64,000 nucleotides of DNA from Phycisphaeraceae bacterium (GTDB lineage: Bacteria; Planctomycetota; Phycisphaerae; Phycisphaerales; UBA1924): assembly GCA_019636565.1 (NCBI GenBank), contig JAHBXG010000014.1, forward strand, positions 1-64,000. The letters are read 5' to 3'. Position 1 is the first letter of the stretch, and the number at the start of each line of letters is the position of its first letter. A program made the position numbers and the translations under genes. Shown one piece after another: positions 61,370 through 64,000 of the stretch. A model generated the notes under the pieces. It saw nothing but the letters and a program-made list of their open reading frames with translations. It had not been told where the DNA came from and searched no databases.

Positions 61370-61899
61370 ACGCCGGCGCGATCGGCCCCAGGGTACTCGC
61401 CGTCGCGTTCGCCGCCGCGCCGTTGGCACTCCTGGCAGGCTGCTCCCAGAGAGTCATTCAGGTCACGAGCGAGCCCACCGGTGCTCTGGTCACGATCAAC
61501 GACGTCCCGGTCGGCCGCACGCCGCTTCAGACCGAATTCACCTACTACGGCGACTACGACGTACAGGTCCGCAAGGATGGGTTTGAACCCATCCGAACCA
61601 AGGCGACAGCGTGGACACCCATCTACGAACGTCCACCGCTCGACCTCGCAAGCGCCCCGTTCCCTTATGAGACCGTTGTGAAGTGGCACTTCAAACTCGA
61701 GCCCTCGCTCGAAAAGACCGAGCCCAAGCAGCAGTTCGAGGAGGGGCTCATCACGCGCGCCAAGGGCCTGCGTGAGCAGGTCGATGTCCCGGCCCCAGCC
61801 AAGCCCGCGGCCGACAAGCCCGAGCCCGCGCCGGAAAGCGTCCCGCCCGCGCCGGGCAACGCCGTCGAAACCAAGCCGCCTTCTCCGCCGCCGGCGTAA
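61366..61899 (+). CDS. PEGA-domain lipoprotein
   Basis: A 177-residue protein with a lipobox LLAGC near residue 26. A PEGA domain follows directly (VTSEPTGALVTINDVPVGRTPLQTEF...DYDVQVRKDGFEP), a small beta-fold found on extracytoplasmic anchors. The C-terminus is Pro/Ala/Glu/Lys-rich, such as PAPAKPAADKPEPAPE. Its GTG overlaps the lptB stop, so the two are coupled; the neighbour's LPS-export role makes an envelope-assembly link plausible. Confidence 0.8.
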   Translation: MNAGAIGPRVLAVAFAAAPLALLAGCSQRVIQVTSEPTGALVTINDVPVGRTPLQTEFTYYGDYDVQVRKDGFEPIRTKATAWTPIYERPPLDLASAPFPYETVVKWHFKLEPSLEKTEPKQQFEEGLITRAKGLREQVDVPAPAKPAADKPEPAPESVPPAPGNAVETKPPSPPPA

Positions 61900-61906
61900 C
61901 GACGGC

Positions 61907-63820
61907 TCAGTGCTCCGCTCCGGCCGGAGCCAGCATCTTCTCGATGCGTTCGAGCCTCGCCTTCAGCAGTTCGTTCTCCTTGCGGAGCGACTCGACCTGC
62001 GCGTCCTTTTCGGTGCGAAGATCGCGCAGCGCCTCGACCATCAGCGCCGTGGTGCTCCGTTCGGTGACCATGCGCATGCCATCGCGGTCGCGCGTGACCC
62101 AGTCGGGGAAGACGCGCTCGACCTCGTCGGCCATCAGGCCAATCTGGACGCCGGGCAACGCTCGCCCTTTTCTGATCTCGTCGTCGTTGTAGAAGTACTG
62201 GTAGCCGCGGAGGCTGAGGAGCCGATCGAGCGTGCCGTGCAACGGCGCCACGTCGTGTTTGGTTCGGGGATCGGAAATGTTCGCCCACGATCCGCCGCCC
62301 GGCTTGGCCGCCACGCCGTCCGATCGGAAACTGATCGTCGGATTCCAAACTCCGCCCGGGATCGTCCCGATGGTGAAGTAGTCCTGGCTCGGGCCGGCCA
62401 CGTTGTCGTCGCCGATGATCAGGCGAAGTTCGGTGGAGTTCGATCCGCCGCTGGCAAGGTTTGTGCGGGAAAAGGCAACGAGGTCCGTGTTCTCTGCCGT
62501 TCCCGTTCCGTTGCCCACCGTCCCGAACGCGAGATAGTTACCAGTCGTGAGCTGAATGCCCCCATCCACGCTCAGTTTCAATTCGGGAACGGCGGCGCCG
62601 ATCCCCACGTTTCCGCCCGGCATCACGCGAAGCCGGTAGGCGGCCGCGGTGTTGTCAAACAGCTCCCATTGATCGTTGTTGTCGTTGCCAACGTAATACT
62701 CCCGGCCCGCGGTCTTGGTGCGGATTCCCGCAGAGCCAGTTCCCGTCGATTGAACGGTCAACCGGTTCGAGGCGGCGGACATGAGGTGTAGCTGATCCGC
62801 CGGGGAAAACGCCGGCGTTCCGATCGAGACGTTGTTGGTGGTGTTGATACCTCCGCCCACGCTCGTCCACGGAGAAAAGGCACCGGAGACATTGGCGGGT
62901 ACGCCCGTCAGTCCAGACCACGGCGCCGTCTTTGCCGAAAGCGCGTACGACGCGTACGGGGTCGAATCCAACTTCACACGCTGAGGAATCGTCGTGAAGA
63001 CGCCGGCCCCCGCGGGGTTACTCACCTCGATCTCCATCCATCGCTCCCCGCCGTCAAAGGTCGCGCCGAAATCGAGCGAAGTCGTGAAAACACCACCCTG
63101 GACGGCGACATTGTTCTTCGCAAGCGTCGGCCCGATTTGCAGTCCCCCCGCACTCGCAGGAAACAGGCTGAACTTCAGGTCGGTCGCGGAATTGATGAAC
63201 TGGCCCCCGCTGGAGCGCAGCACGCCCTGATACGTAAACGCCCCTCCCTGCGCGGCCGGAGTAATGTCGCGGATGTAGAGATCGACGAGAAACGACCCGC
63301 TCTGCGATGTCGGCGCGCTGGTCGGGGCGCAAGTCGCTGTCAGCGTGTATGTTTGGTTGGCTTGGAACGTTCCCAGATTGTTCCACAATGGAACAGTGGT
63401 CGAGTGAACGATGTTCACTCCCGGTCCCACCAGCGTCACCGTTGCCGCGGTATTTCCGCCGATCATCTCGAATGTGCAGTTGGTTGAAGTCTTGAACGAG
63501 ATCGTCGCGCTCGAGCTCGCGGTCCCGAACTGCGAGAGTCCGTTGGGACTGATCGACGCCGATCCGTACGCCCTCAGCGCAAGCGACCCCAGGCTGGAAC
63601 TCAGATAGGCGGTCGAGCTACCGCCGTTCGCGACACCGGGAGATGTGACGGTCTTGTCGAAATCGCCGAAGTCCGGCGCCTGCGCCGACTGCGGCACGCC
63701 ACCTCCGGGCCCGGTCGCCATCACCTTTCGCACCTGCGATGTATACGAAATCTGCGCCATCGCCTGTGAAGCAACGCAGGCCGCTACCACTCCGAACAAA
63801 GTGACATTTCGCATTCGCAT
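61907..63820 (-). CDS. Exported protein with C-terminal S74 intramolecular chaperone domain
   Basis: A 637-residue protein with GGGGAGA six bases before the ATG and a signal peptide (MRMRNVTLFGVVAACVASQAMAQ). The body has beta-rich repeats (for example FTYQGVLRSSGGQFINSATDLKFSLF) and a trimer-like Gly/Asn region. The C-terminal 122 residues are an S74-type intramolecular chaperone: SDPRTKHDV begins with Ser516 and has Lys521, the self-cleavage dyad spacing of endosialidase chaperones; GLMADEVERVFPDWV follows. A leucine-heptad coiled coil ends the protein. It probably folds as a trimer and releases the chaperone. Confidence 0.8.
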   Translation of the reverse strand: MRMRNVTLFGVVAACVASQAMAQISYTSQVRKVMATGPGGGVPQSAQAPDFGDFDKTVTSPGVANGGSSTAYLSSSLGSLALRAYGSASISPNGLSQFGTASSSATISFKTSTNCTFEMIGGNTAATVTLVGPGVNIVHSTTVPLWNNLGTFQANQTYTLTATCAPTSAPTSQSGSFLVDLYIRDITPAAQGGAFTYQGVLRSSGGQFINSATDLKFSLFPASAGGLQIGPTLAKNNVAVQGGVFTTSLDFGATFDGGERWMEIEVSNPAGAGVFTTIPQRVKLDSTPYASYALSAKTAPWSGLTGVPANVSGAFSPWTSVGGGINTTNNVSIGTPAFSPADQLHLMSAASNRLTVQSTGTGSAGIRTKTAGREYYVGNDNNDQWELFDNTAAAYRLRVMPGGNVGIGAAVPELKLSVDGGIQLTTGNYLAFGTVGNGTGTAENTDLVAFSRTNLASGGSNSTELRLIIGDDNVAGPSQDYFTIGTIPGGVWNPTISFRSDGVAAKPGGGSWANISDPRTKHDVAPLHGTLDRLLSLRGYQYFYNDDEIRKGRALPGVQIGLMADEVERVFPDWVTRDRDGMRMVTERSTTALMVEALRDLRTEKDAQVESLRKENELLKARLERIEKMLAPAGAEH

Positions 63821-63967
63821 GGTGTATCTCCCCGGATTACGGCCCAGCCTACCACGACCGAGCCTCTCGACGAGCACCCAAATGCCATCTTTTTCTGAGG
63901 CTTCGGCGACCCGATCCGATCCCAACCCGCCGAAAAGGCGGCGCTGGAGTCGTACCATCTGCCCCGC

Positions 63968-64000
63968 ATGCAGCTCCGGCTTTACAACACCCTCTCCAAG
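63968..64000 (+). CDS. cysS: Probable cysteinyl-tRNA synthetase, first eleven codons
   Basis: An ATG at 63968 opens MQLRLYNTLSK and runs off the window. The segment LRLYNTL is typical of the N-terminus of cysteinyl-tRNA synthetases. Only eleven residues are visible, so the assignment is tentative. It is divergent from the S74 protein, with 147 bases between. Confidence 0.5.
   Translation, partial: MQLRLYNTLSK

Overview
The window is high-GC bacterial chromosome. It looks like a planctomycete, most likely of the class Phycisphaerae. The reasons are the many secreted proteins ending in a paired dockerin-like calcium-binding tail, two proteins with PEP-CTERM-type C-termini, membrane proteins headed by a Cys-x2-Cys-Gly-Tyr zinc ribbon, and many secreted or lipoprotein genes of no known family. 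This placement is inferred from gene content. I see no rRNA, tRNA, CRISPR array, transposase or integrase.

Layout. 1-5114 (minus strand): start of an ECF sigma factor, a kelch/dockerin protein, nuoD and a PEP-CTERM protein. 5659-12546: two zinc-ribbon membrane proteins, a DUF2089-type regulator with a near-leaderless promoter, a lipoprotein protease, leucyl aminopeptidase, a HIT protein and small envelope proteins. 12802-15788: an amidase-fold protein with a degenerate metal site, a Ser/Thr kinase and a metallophosphoesterase. 16177-26892: an envelope block with a 14-blade propeller protein, a glycoside hydrolase, DUF4126, lipoproteins, and a divergent pair of dockerin proteins (phytase-like and sialidase-like). 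26914-29714: pssA and psd for phosphatidylethanolamine, and sucD.

29715-32540 is the most accessory-looking part. The last 105 bases of sucD are repeated, diverged, about 1 kb downstream. Between the two copies lies an unknown gene, and directly after the second copy is a Fic protein gene whose start sits beside a perfect 14-bp palindrome. After it come a choice-of-anchor A protein, dinB, gmd, pyrE, two secreted hypothetical proteins, a TPR/GT41 O-GlcNAc-transferase-like protein, a GAF/SpoIIE phosphatase, nadA, a PilZ protein, a family 2 glycosyltransferase, a TauE/SafE exporter overlapping a royal-jelly-family lipoprotein gene, and zwf-pgl with an unusual P-loop protein.

52357-60392 holds four dockerin-tailed genes in tandem, a DUF4870 protein, a two-component pair (histidine kinase overlapping a LuxR-type regulator) and another dockerin protein. 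60536-64000 holds an LptB-like ABC ATPase overlapping a PEGA lipoprotein, a large protein with a self-cleaving S74 chaperone domain, and the first codons of a probable cysS.

Common thread: nine proteins share the dockerin-like tail with unrelated N-terminal domains, and no cohesin is visible, so the tail may be a surface sorting or attachment module. Start sites were moved inward where a Shine-Dalgarno sequence or signal peptide favoured it. All family names come from reading translated motifs by eye, without any database search.
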